Below are positions 1 to 9,232 of a DNA stretch of 64,000 nt, one piece after another. Location: positions 39,255 through 103,254 of the forward strand of contig UQJE01000002.1 in the NCBI GenBank assembly GCA_900541345.1, given 5' to 3'. The translations under genes and the position numbers were made by a program. The notes beneath the pieces are model-generated. The model worked only from the letters and a program-made list of their open reading frames with translations, searched no databases and had not been told where the DNA came from. Position 1 is the first letter of the stretch. Every line of letters starts with the position of its first letter. This DNA is from an uncultured Blautia sp. GTDB lineage: Bacteria > Bacillota > Clostridia > Lachnospirales > Lachnospiraceae.

Positions 1-1813
<1,813 letters not shown>

Positions 1814-1921
1814 TCACGTCCCGCCTCCTTTCCCGGTCTGGCTACGCCTCTGTGGATCTGCCGGAATCACGTGAGCCTGAAAGGCGCTTCCGTATTGCAA
1901 ATTTCCACAAAACTGATGTGT

Positions 1922-1950
1922 ATTATAGCAACACCTTTAGGCAAAGTACA
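1922..1950 (-). promoter_or_regulatory. Probable promoter of the GH2 gene
   Basis: On the minus strand a perfect -10 TATAAT (1922-1927) carries an extended TGC element and sits 17 bp from a weak -35 TGTACT (1945-1950). It would give a leader of about 145 nt before the ATG at 1771. The rest of 1772-2041 holds no gene. The only other structure seen is a 9-bp inverted repeat at 1996-2004 / 2032-2040. Confidence 0.45.
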
Positions 1951-2041
1951 TACGATTTTCTTGGATGAATCTACAAAAATCTTAGATTTTATCAAAACGT
2001 CTTTGCTGAAAATACACTTGTTTTTTTATGAAAAGACGTTC

Positions 2042-3856
2042 CTACATACGGAATTTTTTATGGAATTCTCTGAATGTATTTTTTCTCTGAAATATAAACA
2101 TTCCCAAAAGAATCAAAATACTGATCCCAGAACAGAGAATTGACAAATACGGTTTCGTTACAAAATGAAGAGCAACCAGTATTAACGGGATGCAGCCTGC
2201 AGCACATGCCTGTATAAGATAAAATAAATACTCTGACACCTCAAGTCTCTGAATCCTGGAAACTGCCGGCATAGAGCACAAAACAGTCAGGCACGCTCCC
2301 GGAAAAAGAAAGTTCAAAGACCAGTTATGCCAGCCGGTAAAGACATCCCAAAAAATCCCCAGAACCGTCACAAGAAGAAGCTGCCACATCGCATTTTTCA
2401 AAATATTTCTCCGTTTTCTGTACGCCACAGAAACGAGAAGCCACGCACTCAAACTCGCCGCTCCTGCTGCCCAGCACCACGTAAAATTGCCGGAAACCAT
2501 ATAATTTACCATTGTAGATATAATGACAGCCGCAATACAAAGAAACGTAAATGTCTGAAAAACTTTTGCCGGCACATTTGTTTTTTCTTTCTTGTAACCT
2601 GGAAAATCGCTCTCCACCTCTTCATAAGAAAGTCCTTTTTCTTTTAAAATCTTCAGGAAATTTCTCTGAATACTGTCTCCCGGAATTTTTGAAGTAAAAC
2701 CGAGCACAAGATTATCTTTATAAGAACAGGAACAGAGCTGCATAGAATATGTGCTTGCCAGAAAACCGAAATACTGGATATAATCCCCATACTCTTCAGG
2801 AAACTTAAATATTCCCACATTGGAATAAATACCTGTGATGCTCCTTGCACCGTATTTTGCCCCTGCCATCATTCCAAACTTTTTCACTTCGAGAGGAATT
2901 GCCCTGATCAGAGGATTCTTTTCCAGCCTTACATAGTCATTCATATGTACCGCAATCCTCTCTTTCATCAACTCTCTTTCAAACTCTTTCTTTACATGGG
3001 CCATTACCTCATCGAAGGTTGTATTTTCCTTAAAAACATATCCCACCTCAATCCAGCCGAAAAAATTCGCCATTGATTTGGAATCAAAATAATTGCGAAG
3101 ATTTACAGGAACCATAAGGGTGACCGGACGTTTTAAACGGCTCGCAGGAATCTCTTCGTGGATTGCCCAAAGAAGAGCGGATGCCAGCAAAACTGTAATC
3201 GTAACGCCATTTGCTCTGGCTGTTTTTAAAGTTTCTTTTACGGAAAGAATCACCTCCATAATGTGCATTTCATCTTGTGGAAGTTTCTCTCCTTTTAGCT
3301 GCACAGCCGCTTTCTTTTTTTCTTTATTTTTGGGGAGCTCCGTCTTATAATACTGGGAAAAACTGTCTTCCTCCTGCTCCTTTCCCGTACTCTCTTCTCC
3401 TGTAGAAAAATCAGGAAGCTGCGCTTTTGGATGTGCCAGCATAAGGTACTGTTTCACAAGCTCCTGAATAAAATGCATGGCCCCTGTTCCGTCTGTCAAC
3501 GCATGAAATACCTCAAATTGAATTCTGTCTTTATAGTAAGTCACCTGAAACAACAGTGATTTCTGATCCGGTACATACAAATCACTGCAGGGAGGTTCTG
3601 TCTCTGGTTTTACAAGCGGCTGTATGTCTCGTCTTTCCAGGTAATACCAGAAAAGTCCCTTTCGGAGAACCGCCTGATACAACGGATATTTTTCCATTGT
3701 AATATCAAGCGCTTTTTGAAGAATCTCCGGCTCTACTGTTTCTTTCAGCCGGCAGTATACTCGAAATACTCTCGTATCATTTTTTCCTGTAACAGCCGGA
3801 AAAACAAGTGCTGCATTGTCAAGTTTTCTCCAACGTGAATATCCAAACTCTAACAA
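2042..3856 (-). CDS. Condensation-domain-like acyltransferase fused to a six-helix membrane domain
   Basis: 604 aa. Residues 1 to about 410 look like the chloramphenicol-acetyltransferase/NRPS-condensation fold: 'FEVFHALTDGTG' holds the Hxxx-DG core (His118, Asp122-Gly123), although the first His of the classic HHxxxDG is Phe. Residues about 425-600 contain six hydrophobic segments, resembling the membrane domain annotated as DUF6320 in clostridial 'alcohol acetyltransferase' proteins (name from memory). The protein is therefore probably a membrane-anchored acyltransferase of unknown substrate. It overlaps the upstream esterase gene by 7 nt, so the two are co-transcribed and probably act on the same ester or acyl compound. 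Substrate and direction of the reaction cannot be read from the sequence. Confidence 0.75.
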   Translation of the reverse strand: MLEFGYSRWRKLDNAALVFPAVTGKNDTRVFRVYCRLKETVEPEILQKALDITMEKYPLYQAVLRKGLFWYYLERRDIQPLVKPETEPPCSDLYVPDQKSLLFQVTYYKDRIQFEVFHALTDGTGAMHFIQELVKQYLMLAHPKAQLPDFSTGEESTGKEQEEDSFSQYYKTELPKNKEKKKAAVQLKGEKLPQDEMHIMEVILSVKETLKTARANGVTITVLLASALLWAIHEEIPASRLKRPVTLMVPVNLRNYFDSKSMANFFGWIEVGYVFKENTTFDEVMAHVKKEFERELMKERIAVHMNDYVRLEKNPLIRAIPLEVKKFGMMAGAKYGARSITGIYSNVGIFKFPEEYGDYIQYFGFLASTYSMQLCSCSYKDNLVLGFTSKIPGDSIQRNFLKILKEKGLSYEEVESDFPGYKKEKTNVPAKVFQTFTFLCIAAVIISTMVNYMVSGNFTWCWAAGAASLSAWLLVSVAYRKRRNILKNAMWQLLLVTVLGIFWDVFTGWHNWSLNFLFPGACLTVLCSMPAVSRIQRLEVSEYLFYLIQACAAGCIPLILVALHFVTKPYLSILCSGISILILLGMFIFQRKNTFREFHKKFRM

Positions 3857-4797
3857 GTCTCTATCTCCCTTCTAAGAAATTTATTCATAATATCAAAGCT
3901 TTCCTGCACGTGAAAAAGTTTGATTCCAAGAGCGAAAAATCCATGAAGCGCCCCCGGAATGCGATGAAGTTCTACGTTGTTCCCCGCTTCTTGGAGCCGC
4001 CTTGCGTACTCCTCCCCTTCATCTCTTAAAGGATCAAATTCCGCTGTCAGAATAAGCGTATCCGGAAGATCTTTCAGATTTTTTTCCTGAAGAGGAGAGA
4101 AATACGGGTTATCTCTGTCTTCCGGACTTCGTTGATATAATGATATATAATTTTCCATTTTTACTGCTGTAAGAAGATAATCTTCCCCATTCTCTTTTAC
4201 AGAACGATACGGCGATTCTTCTGTATAACAGTTATTTAATGCAGGGTAAATCAATATCTGTCTGTCCGGCATAAATTCTCCTTTATCTCTTGCCATAAGA
4301 GAAACTGCCGCTGCAAGATTCCCTCCTGCGCTGTCTCCTACAATCGTAATTTTCTTAGGTTCTGTATTTAAAATAAACCTGTTCGTATATAGAGTCTTTG
4401 CAGCCGCGTAGCAATCCATAAGTCCTGTTGGAAAAGGGTATTCCGGGGCAAGGCGGTATTCCACAGATACTACAATCTGTCCTGTGGACTGCGCCATCTG
4501 ACTACATACCCGATCATAATTTTCCACACTGTCCGTCACCCAGCCGCCGCCGTGAAAAAACAGAAGCACTGCATAAGAGTGTCCTTTATTTATTCCTTTT
4601 TTCATTGCCTGCTCATTTGGAAAATACAGACGAACCGGCACTTCATAATCTTCATTATATATTTTTACATCTAATTTCCTGCGAAATATGCGCATAGGAT
4701 CAAGGCGTTTTAAATCTGCCAGACGCCTTGCAGATTCCACCTCAAGATTGCTGTATGAAAGCGCATGTAAAATAGCGCGCATTGTTTTTGATTTCAT
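3850..4797 (-). CDS. Alpha/beta hydrolase of the hormone-sensitive-lipase (HSL) esterase family
   Basis: 315 aa, the usual length of HSL-family esterases. It has the oxyanion-hole motif HGGG (82-85), the nucleophile elbow GDSAGG (Ser156), an acid in 'TAEFDPLRDEG' (Asp255) and the catalytic His in 'ALHGFF' (His285), so the triad is complete. No signal peptide is visible; the enzyme is probably cytoplasmic. It likely hydrolyses short acyl or acetyl esters. GAGAGG precedes the ATG at 4797. It is the first gene of a two-gene unit with the membrane acyltransferase, whose ATG lies inside this gene's last codons. One enzyme making and one cleaving an ester is an inference from that pairing. Confidence 0.85.
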   Translation of the reverse strand: MKSKTMRAILHALSYSNLEVESARRLADLKRLDPMRIFRRKLDVKIYNEDYEVPVRLYFPNEQAMKKGINKGHSYAVLLFFHGGGWVTDSVENYDRVCSQMAQSTGQIVVSVEYRLAPEYPFPTGLMDCYAAAKTLYTNRFILNTEPKKITIVGDSAGGNLAAAVSLMARDKGEFMPDRQILIYPALNNCYTEESPYRSVKENGEDYLLTAVKMENYISLYQRSPEDRDNPYFSPLQEKNLKDLPDTLILTAEFDPLRDEGEEYARRLQEAGNNVELHRIPGALHGFFALGIKLFHVQESFDIMNKFLRREIETC

Positions 4798-4828
4798 TCA
4801 ATTCCTCTCTTTGTTTAAAAATATTAAT

Positions 4829-5032
4829 CTATCCCCAAATCCAGATTCCAGGACATACAAGTATGGGAATCAGCCCCATAACCATGAAGACACTGCTTAA
4901 AATCCGGTATACTTTATTGTCATATCCCTGTTTTCTACGTACTTTATTTTCAAATTCTATGTCTGATAAAAGTCTGTCAAGCTGATACCAAAACTTTCTG
5001 TCAGAAGCTTCTGCATATCTGATTTGTATCAT
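4829..5032 (-). pseudogene. Truncated GNAT acetyltransferase remnant
   Basis: 67 codons. The first 37 residues (from MIQIRYAEASDRKFWYQLD through 'DIEFENKVRRKQGY') match the conserved N-terminus of a small GNAT family. The rest of the domain, including the acetyl-CoA-binding R/Q-x-x-G-x-G/A loop, is missing. Instead the frame runs into a hydrophobic stretch ('ILSSVFMVMGLIPILVCPG') and stops. I read this as a deletion fusing a GNAT start to unrelated DNA. An expressed short membrane peptide is possible but less likely. Confidence 0.6.
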
Positions 5033-5087
5033 ATATTTTCTCCAATTATTGCTTCTAAAACATACTTTTTACAGTTTCTCCGTTACT

Positions 5088-5534
5088 TTATTGATGTACA
5101 TACATTCTTATCATATTGTTGCTGTCTTCTTCCTTTACCATACACAAAAACTCCCATCCATATCTTTCATAAAATGACGTATGTTCTGTTATAAGATAAA
5201 GAGGAGAAATTCCGTTGTTCTCCATGTCATCTCTCACCAGTTTCAATAATTTCCCTGCAATTCCTCTGCAGCGGTATTTTTCCTCCACATATAAGGCGCA
5301 TACATTCGGTGTTAAATCTTTTCTTTCGTGAAAATCATTTTCTATCACGCCAACACCTGCAATCATCTCATTATTTTCCAGCACAATATACCACTGTGGA
5401 ACACCTTCTTTCTTCGCCTGGCATTCCCTTATACTTTCCTCATACGCCTCTGCCGGTATATCCCATTTCAGATGAAACCATTCTGCCGCTCTTTTTGTTA
5501 ATTCCTTATGCTCTCTTAATTTTAATATTTCCAT
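5088..5534 (-). CDS. GNAT-family N-acetyltransferase
   Basis: 148 aa, the size of a minimal GNAT domain. Motif A is present as 'LYVEEKYRCRGIAGKLLKLV', carrying the R-G-x-A acetyl-CoA pyrophosphate loop, followed by 'TSFYERYGWEF', the usual beta6-alpha4 end. The substrate is unknown. It sits just upstream (in transcription order) of the broken GNAT remnant at 4829-5032 and downstream of a small membrane protein, in a run of unrelated small genes. Confidence 0.85.
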   Translation of the reverse strand: MEILKLREHKELTKRAAEWFHLKWDIPAEAYEESIRECQAKKEGVPQWYIVLENNEMIAGVGVIENDFHERKDLTPNVCALYVEEKYRCRGIAGKLLKLVRDDMENNGISPLYLITEHTSFYERYGWEFLCMVKEEDSNNMIRMYVHQ

Positions 5535-5550
5535 AATTTTCTGCCGCCCT

Positions 5551-5694
5551 TTACTTTTTTCTCTTCACAAATCCAAGAATAATAAAAACAAATGCCAGCA
5601 CGTAAAATGTCGTATTCTGTCCCATCATTCCGCTGAACAGAAGTAAAATTCCCACCAAAAAATAGAGCGAACTATTTGCATTTTTCTTATTCAT
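5551..5694 (-). CDS. Small two-helix membrane protein
   Basis: 47 aa, starting MNKKNANSSLYFLVGILL and ending GFVKRKK. It has two predicted membrane helices (about residues 11-25 and 31-43) with positive ends, so both termini are probably cytoplasmic. A GAGG sequence precedes the ATG by 6-7 nt. The gene lies between the kinase gene at 5756 and the GNAT gene at 5534 on the same strand. No family was recognised. The compact hydrophobic pattern and ribosome binding site make it more than a chance frame. Confidence 0.55.
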   Translation of the reverse strand: MNKKNANSSLYFLVGILLLFSGMMGQNTTFYVLAFVFIILGFVKRKK

Positions 5695-5755
5695 TTTCTG
5701 CCTCGTCTTTCTGTTTTACTTTATTTTTTCGTAACTGTTCAGTATCTTCATGGTC

Positions 5756-6307
5756 TCAGCAGCAAGTGCTTCGACCTGTTCTGAATAGCTGCATTTTTTC
5801 TTCTATTTCTATTTCATATTCTCTGTCAATAAGAATATAGTTGCACTGATATTTCCTGCACATCTGAAGATAATATATGTTTTCTGAAAGAATGAAATCT
5901 TTTGTGCAGCCTGTATCGTCAAGACGCTCTTCAATGACACCGGCATGATTTTTTATATCTTCAAAATGATGTTCTATGTAATTCTCGCTTAATATCAGAC
6001 AATAATATTCTATCTCTTCAAGATATGTTTCCTCAAAATCTTCCTTCCAGTTAAAAGGAATATAACACCCCTCCACTATGAGATTCTGTTTATTTTCTAT
6101 TGCTGTCTTTATCATTTCCCGCACAACAGGCCATAAATAAGCAGTCAATTCTTCATCATCTTCCGGTGTCAGAGAAGTATTTCTGCTTCGTATCAGTCCC
6201 ATTTTCAGATGATCAAGAGATAAATATGGGTACTGATACCTTTCAAGCAGCTTCTGTGCCAGAACTGTTTTCCCTGTATGGGAAGCTCCTGTAATTAAAA
6301 TAATCAT
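5756..6307 (-). CDS. P-loop small-molecule kinase-like protein
   Basis: 183 aa from the ATG at 6307. The frame stays open to 6334, but GAGGAGAGAAGG lies 6 nt upstream of 6307. A Walker A motif GASHTGKT sits directly after the first strand (MIILIT). 'YLSLDHLKMGLI' follows, as in the substrate-binding strand of nucleoside or zeta-toxin-like kinases, and later 'NLIVEGCYIP' resembles a Walker B/LID region. It could phosphorylate a small molecule or a sugar; a zeta-toxin-like role is not supported because no antitoxin neighbour is seen. Its 5' side is unusual: six copies of a 51-bp repeat lie immediately upstream. Confidence 0.7.
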   Translation of the reverse strand: MIILITGASHTGKTVLAQKLLERYQYPYLSLDHLKMGLIRSRNTSLTPEDDEELTAYLWPVVREMIKTAIENKQNLIVEGCYIPFNWKEDFEETYLEEIEYYCLILSENYIEHHFEDIKNHAGVIEERLDDTGCTKDFILSENIYYLQMCRKYQCNYILIDREYEIEIEEKMQLFRTGRSTCC

Positions 6308-6339
6308 GTAAGCCTTCTCTCCTCTTGAAAACACAATTT

Positions 6340-6645
6340 TGCTTTAAAATTGTTTATATAATGTCATTTTCGCCTCGAAACAAACAATTACTCTTTAAAA
6401 TTGTTTATATAATGCCATTTTCACCTCGAAACAAACAACTACTCTTTAAAATTGTTTATATAATGCCATTTTCGCCTCGAAACAAACAATTACTCTTTAA
6501 AATTGTTTATATAATGCCATTTTCACCTCGAAAAAAACAATTCTCCTCGAAAATTGTTTATATAACGCTGTTTTCCATCGAAAAAACACAAACTCCCTTC
6601 ATAATTGTTTATATAACCTCATTTTTCCTTTAAAATACACAATCT
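6340..6645. repeat. 51-bp tandem repeat, six copies, with recurring mini-ORFs on the minus strand
   Basis: The string ATTGTTTATATAA recurs exactly every 51 bp at 6349, 6400, 6451, 6502, 6553 and 6604. Units 1-4 are nearly identical; units 5-6 diverge. Read on the minus strand, towards the kinase gene, units 1-4 contain a Shine-Dalgarno-like GAGG(C/T)GAAA, then ATG and a seven-codon frame M-(A/T)-L-Y-K-Q-F-stop. Unit 6 reads M-R-L-Y-K-Q-L-stop behind AAAGGAAAA. Unit 5 has lost the pattern. Each unit can also be read as a weak promoter (TTGTTT, 17 bp, TATATA) and contains the inverted repeat AAACAATT / AATTGTTT. The array ends about 30 bp before the kinase start codon. Confidence 0.9.
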
Positions 6646-6804
6646 CTAAACATGTTCTCGCAGAGCGTTCTATTTTTCCAGAAAATCCCACACAGAGCAT
6701 ACTGCTTTCCCAGTACAACAAATATATATGAACTGCCCTATTCGCCTGCATGATTGTCCAATTACATCATTTTCATCAATCGACGCAACTACCGCTAGAA
6801 ACAA

Positions 6805-6844
6805 AATCCCCCCTGAAACATTATACAACATTTCCGGAGGGATT
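6805..6844 (-). terminator. Intrinsic terminator of the GH112 gene
   Basis: On the minus strand AATCCCTCC pairs with GGGGGGATT (one G-U) around an AT-rich inner stem-loop, followed by TTTTG. It lies 20 nt past the stop of the phosphorylase gene. The remaining spacer 6646-6804 holds no gene that I can see. Confidence 0.7.
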
Positions 6845-6864
6845 CCTTATAAAATATTTACTTT

Positions 6865-9024
6865 TTAAATTTCATACCACTTGATTTCATTTGCTTCCAT
6901 ATGAAGGTCAAAGCTGCTTCCATCTCCGCGGTAAACAGTTGTATCCTGTGGCTCGTAAGTATTATTTACAACACAGTATTTTCCATTTTTCACATATGCG
7001 TGAACTTCTACGTTAAAGTTTGTGGAGAACCACTGGTTCAGCTTTTCATCATCTCCTGCAGACCAGAGAATCGCACGGTAAAGAATACGGCTGTTTTCAA
7101 AACTGTATGGCAGACCACTGATATATACACCGCGGCCTTTTCCAAATTCCTTCACTGCCATCTGTACTTCCTGCTCTCTCTGAATGAGGATTTCTGTCTC
7201 CGGAAGTGCAAAAATATTCTTCTTTCCTTCTCCGAAATCGACATCCTTTGTGCAGTCAGAAAGAATAAAGTGATCTTTGTGCTCTTCCCAGTTGTATTTA
7301 TCTCTGTTCAGGTTAAATCCATGTTCTTCTTCCACGCCAAGAATATCGGAAAGCTGGAAGAAACGTCCCTGCCACTGATGCGCTGTCGGCTCGCCTACAC
7401 CGATAAATCCGCCGCCATTGTAAACAAATTCTTTTACTGCTGTAACAATCTTTTCGTTTGTCCAGTATTCTCCGCCGCCATAAGCTGTATCTGCATCGCC
7501 TACATTGATGATAACATCAATATCTTTTAAAATGTCCGGATTTTCCAGAATATCTTCAAAGCTTATGAATTTTACATCAAAAGGAGCGCCGCTTAATGCT
7601 TCAATAATTCCTGCATAGGAATAATTCTGCTTGTAATAAATTGCATGGTGTACCATATGATTTCCCCATGCACGCATCTTGCCCCAGCAGTTTAATACAG
7701 CCACGCGCTCTACACAGTAAGGAGTTGTTCCTGTAATATTGTCATAAAGTGTACGGAACTCATCACATACGCTCTCAATGTATTCCACAAATTCCGGGAA
7801 ATCAAGAGCAAGCTTTAAGTATCCGCCGTATCCGATTCTCTGAATCGGGCTTCGAAGAATCGCTCTTCTTGCTGTTACCCAGTTTACTTTTGCTTCTTTT
7901 ACAGGATCGCCGCCCTCATGGAAAGTATCCGGGAAGAAGTATGGAAGAAAACGTCCCTCTGTATAGTTTACATTTTTAATATCGCTGATCAGACGAAGGG
8001 TTGCACCGTTTCCAACACTTCCTACGACTGCATCAATTCCGATAGATGCGAACTCATCCATAAATGGTTCCATTCCAATCCAGTGATCCCCAAGGAACAT
8101 CATGGCTTCTTTTCCGTACTCATGTACAATATCAACCATCTCTTTTGCAAGTTTTGCAACTTCTCTTCTCTGGAATGCCTGGAAATCACGAAATTCTTTA
8201 GATGGAATACGATAAGTATTATTCATATATCCCTGATCAATAATAAATTCCGGACGGAATTTATAACCCACTTCTTTTTCAAACTGCTCCAGAATATATG
8301 GACTTACAGATGCGGAATATCCATACCAGTCTACATATTTTTCTCTTGCAAGCTCATCAAAAATCAGTGTGAACTGATGGAAGAATGTAGTAAAACGCAC
8401 TACATCTACATATGGATGAGTTTCCAGGAAACGGCGCAGTCTTTTCAGAGAAAACTCTCTTGTAAGCGGCTGGCGCACATCAAAAGTCATCTGCGGCTCT
8501 ACATCTTTCCAGTCATTTACAACTGCATTGTACATATGAACCGGATCCCACATAATATAAGCAAGGAAGCTTACTGTATAATCATGGAAAGGAACTGCAT
8601 CAATCATTACATTTCCACTTTCCTCATCATAACTCCATTTATCTGTTGGAACAGGTTCACCTGTTGTACGGTCCATAACCTCCCACCAGCGTTTTTTGTC
8701 ATCCCGTGTATTTACTTTTAACATTGCAGGATAAATATGATCCATTAAGTGAATGGAAAGTTTATCAGACACTGCGCTGTAGAAATCTGTCATAATGTAC
8801 ATCTGCTGGATTTCTTCCGGATGTGCCTTTGCCCACTCATTATCCTTTCTTGTTGTATAATAAGTTGCATAAACCTTTGCGTCCACTTCTTTCAGCTCTG
8901 CCGGAAACTCAGTTCCGTCACAGTCACGCACTGCGTCTGCTCCCCATTTCTCCAGAATCTCAAGTGTCTGAGGTATTACATTCAAATCTGTAGGAATGGT
9001 TACACGTCCTCTTTTTTTCTCCAT
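6865..9024 (-). CDS. lnpA: GH112 beta-galactoside phosphorylase (lacto-N-biose / galacto-N-biose type)
   Basis: 719 aa, the usual length for GH112. These cytoplasmic enzymes phosphorolyse Gal-beta-1,3-HexNAc (or Gal-beta-1,4-rhamnose) to galactose 1-phosphate plus the free sugar. The whole chain fits: 'GRVTIPTDLNV' at the N-terminus, 'VVRFTTFFHQF' near 210 and 'MFLGDHWIGMEP' near 310. The Asp in this last motif is residue 313, the same number as the known general acid of the Bifidobacterium enzyme. No signal peptide. GGAGGAAG precedes the ATG. The gene is monocistronic between its own promoter and terminator, with no adjacent transporter. Whether it prefers HexNAc or rhamnose acceptors cannot be decided by eye; the symbol is tentative. 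Confidence 0.88.
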   Translation of the reverse strand: MEKKRGRVTIPTDLNVIPQTLEILEKWGADAVRDCDGTEFPAELKEVDAKVYATYYTTRKDNEWAKAHPEEIQQMYIMTDFYSAVSDKLSIHLMDHIYPAMLKVNTRDDKKRWWEVMDRTTGEPVPTDKWSYDEESGNVMIDAVPFHDYTVSFLAYIMWDPVHMYNAVVNDWKDVEPQMTFDVRQPLTREFSLKRLRRFLETHPYVDVVRFTTFFHQFTLIFDELAREKYVDWYGYSASVSPYILEQFEKEVGYKFRPEFIIDQGYMNNTYRIPSKEFRDFQAFQRREVAKLAKEMVDIVHEYGKEAMMFLGDHWIGMEPFMDEFASIGIDAVVGSVGNGATLRLISDIKNVNYTEGRFLPYFFPDTFHEGGDPVKEAKVNWVTARRAILRSPIQRIGYGGYLKLALDFPEFVEYIESVCDEFRTLYDNITGTTPYCVERVAVLNCWGKMRAWGNHMVHHAIYYKQNYSYAGIIEALSGAPFDVKFISFEDILENPDILKDIDVIINVGDADTAYGGGEYWTNEKIVTAVKEFVYNGGGFIGVGEPTAHQWQGRFFQLSDILGVEEEHGFNLNRDKYNWEEHKDHFILSDCTKDVDFGEGKKNIFALPETEILIQREQEVQMAVKEFGKGRGVYISGLPYSFENSRILYRAILWSAGDDEKLNQWFSTNFNVEVHAYVKNGKYCVVNNTYEPQDTTVYRGDGSSFDLHMEANEIKWYEI

Positions 9025-9068
9025 TTTTCTTCCTCCATTTTGATTTCATCACATATATTGATGTCCTT

Positions 9069-9097
9069 ATTATATATTTCATTTGTCACTTTTTCCA
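9069..9097 (-). promoter_or_regulatory. Probable promoter of the GH112 gene
   Basis: A perfect -10 TATAAT (9069-9074) lies 17 bp from TGGAAA (9092-9097, four of six consensus bases). It is about 45 bp upstream of the start codon at 9024. Confidence 0.5.
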
Positions 9098-9126
9098 CCT
9101 ATATCTTGTTCTCCATTTTAGAATTC

Positions 9127-9155
9127 TTGCTTTTTTTATAAAGAAATGCTAAATT
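9127..9155 (+). promoter_or_regulatory. Possible promoter of the uracil permease gene
   Basis: TTGCTT (9127-9132), a 17-bp spacer and an extended -10 TGC-TAAATT (9150-9155). The leader to the ATG at 9233 would be about 70 nt. No PyrR-type hairpin was recognised there. Confidence 0.35.
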
Positions 9156-9232
9156 TTTTCTTCCATCGAAGCGAGGAATATGATAAAATAAGCCGGAATG
9201 CAATTTATTATTTTACTTTTTGAGGAGGAAAA

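Noticed and set aside
6325..6633. 102-codon plus-strand frame made of 17-residue repeats
   Set aside because: It arises only because the 51-bp repeat is a multiple of three. It has no ribosome site, and the repeat makes better sense as leader DNA of the minus-strand kinase gene.
6340..6645. Possible CRISPR array
   Set aside because: The whole 51-bp unit is repeated without unique spacers, and there are no cas genes.
6901..8721. Long plus-strand frames (6901-7530, 7918-8721)
   Set aside because: They are antisense shadows of the GH112 gene, rich in Cys/Ile/Phe with no recognisable domain.
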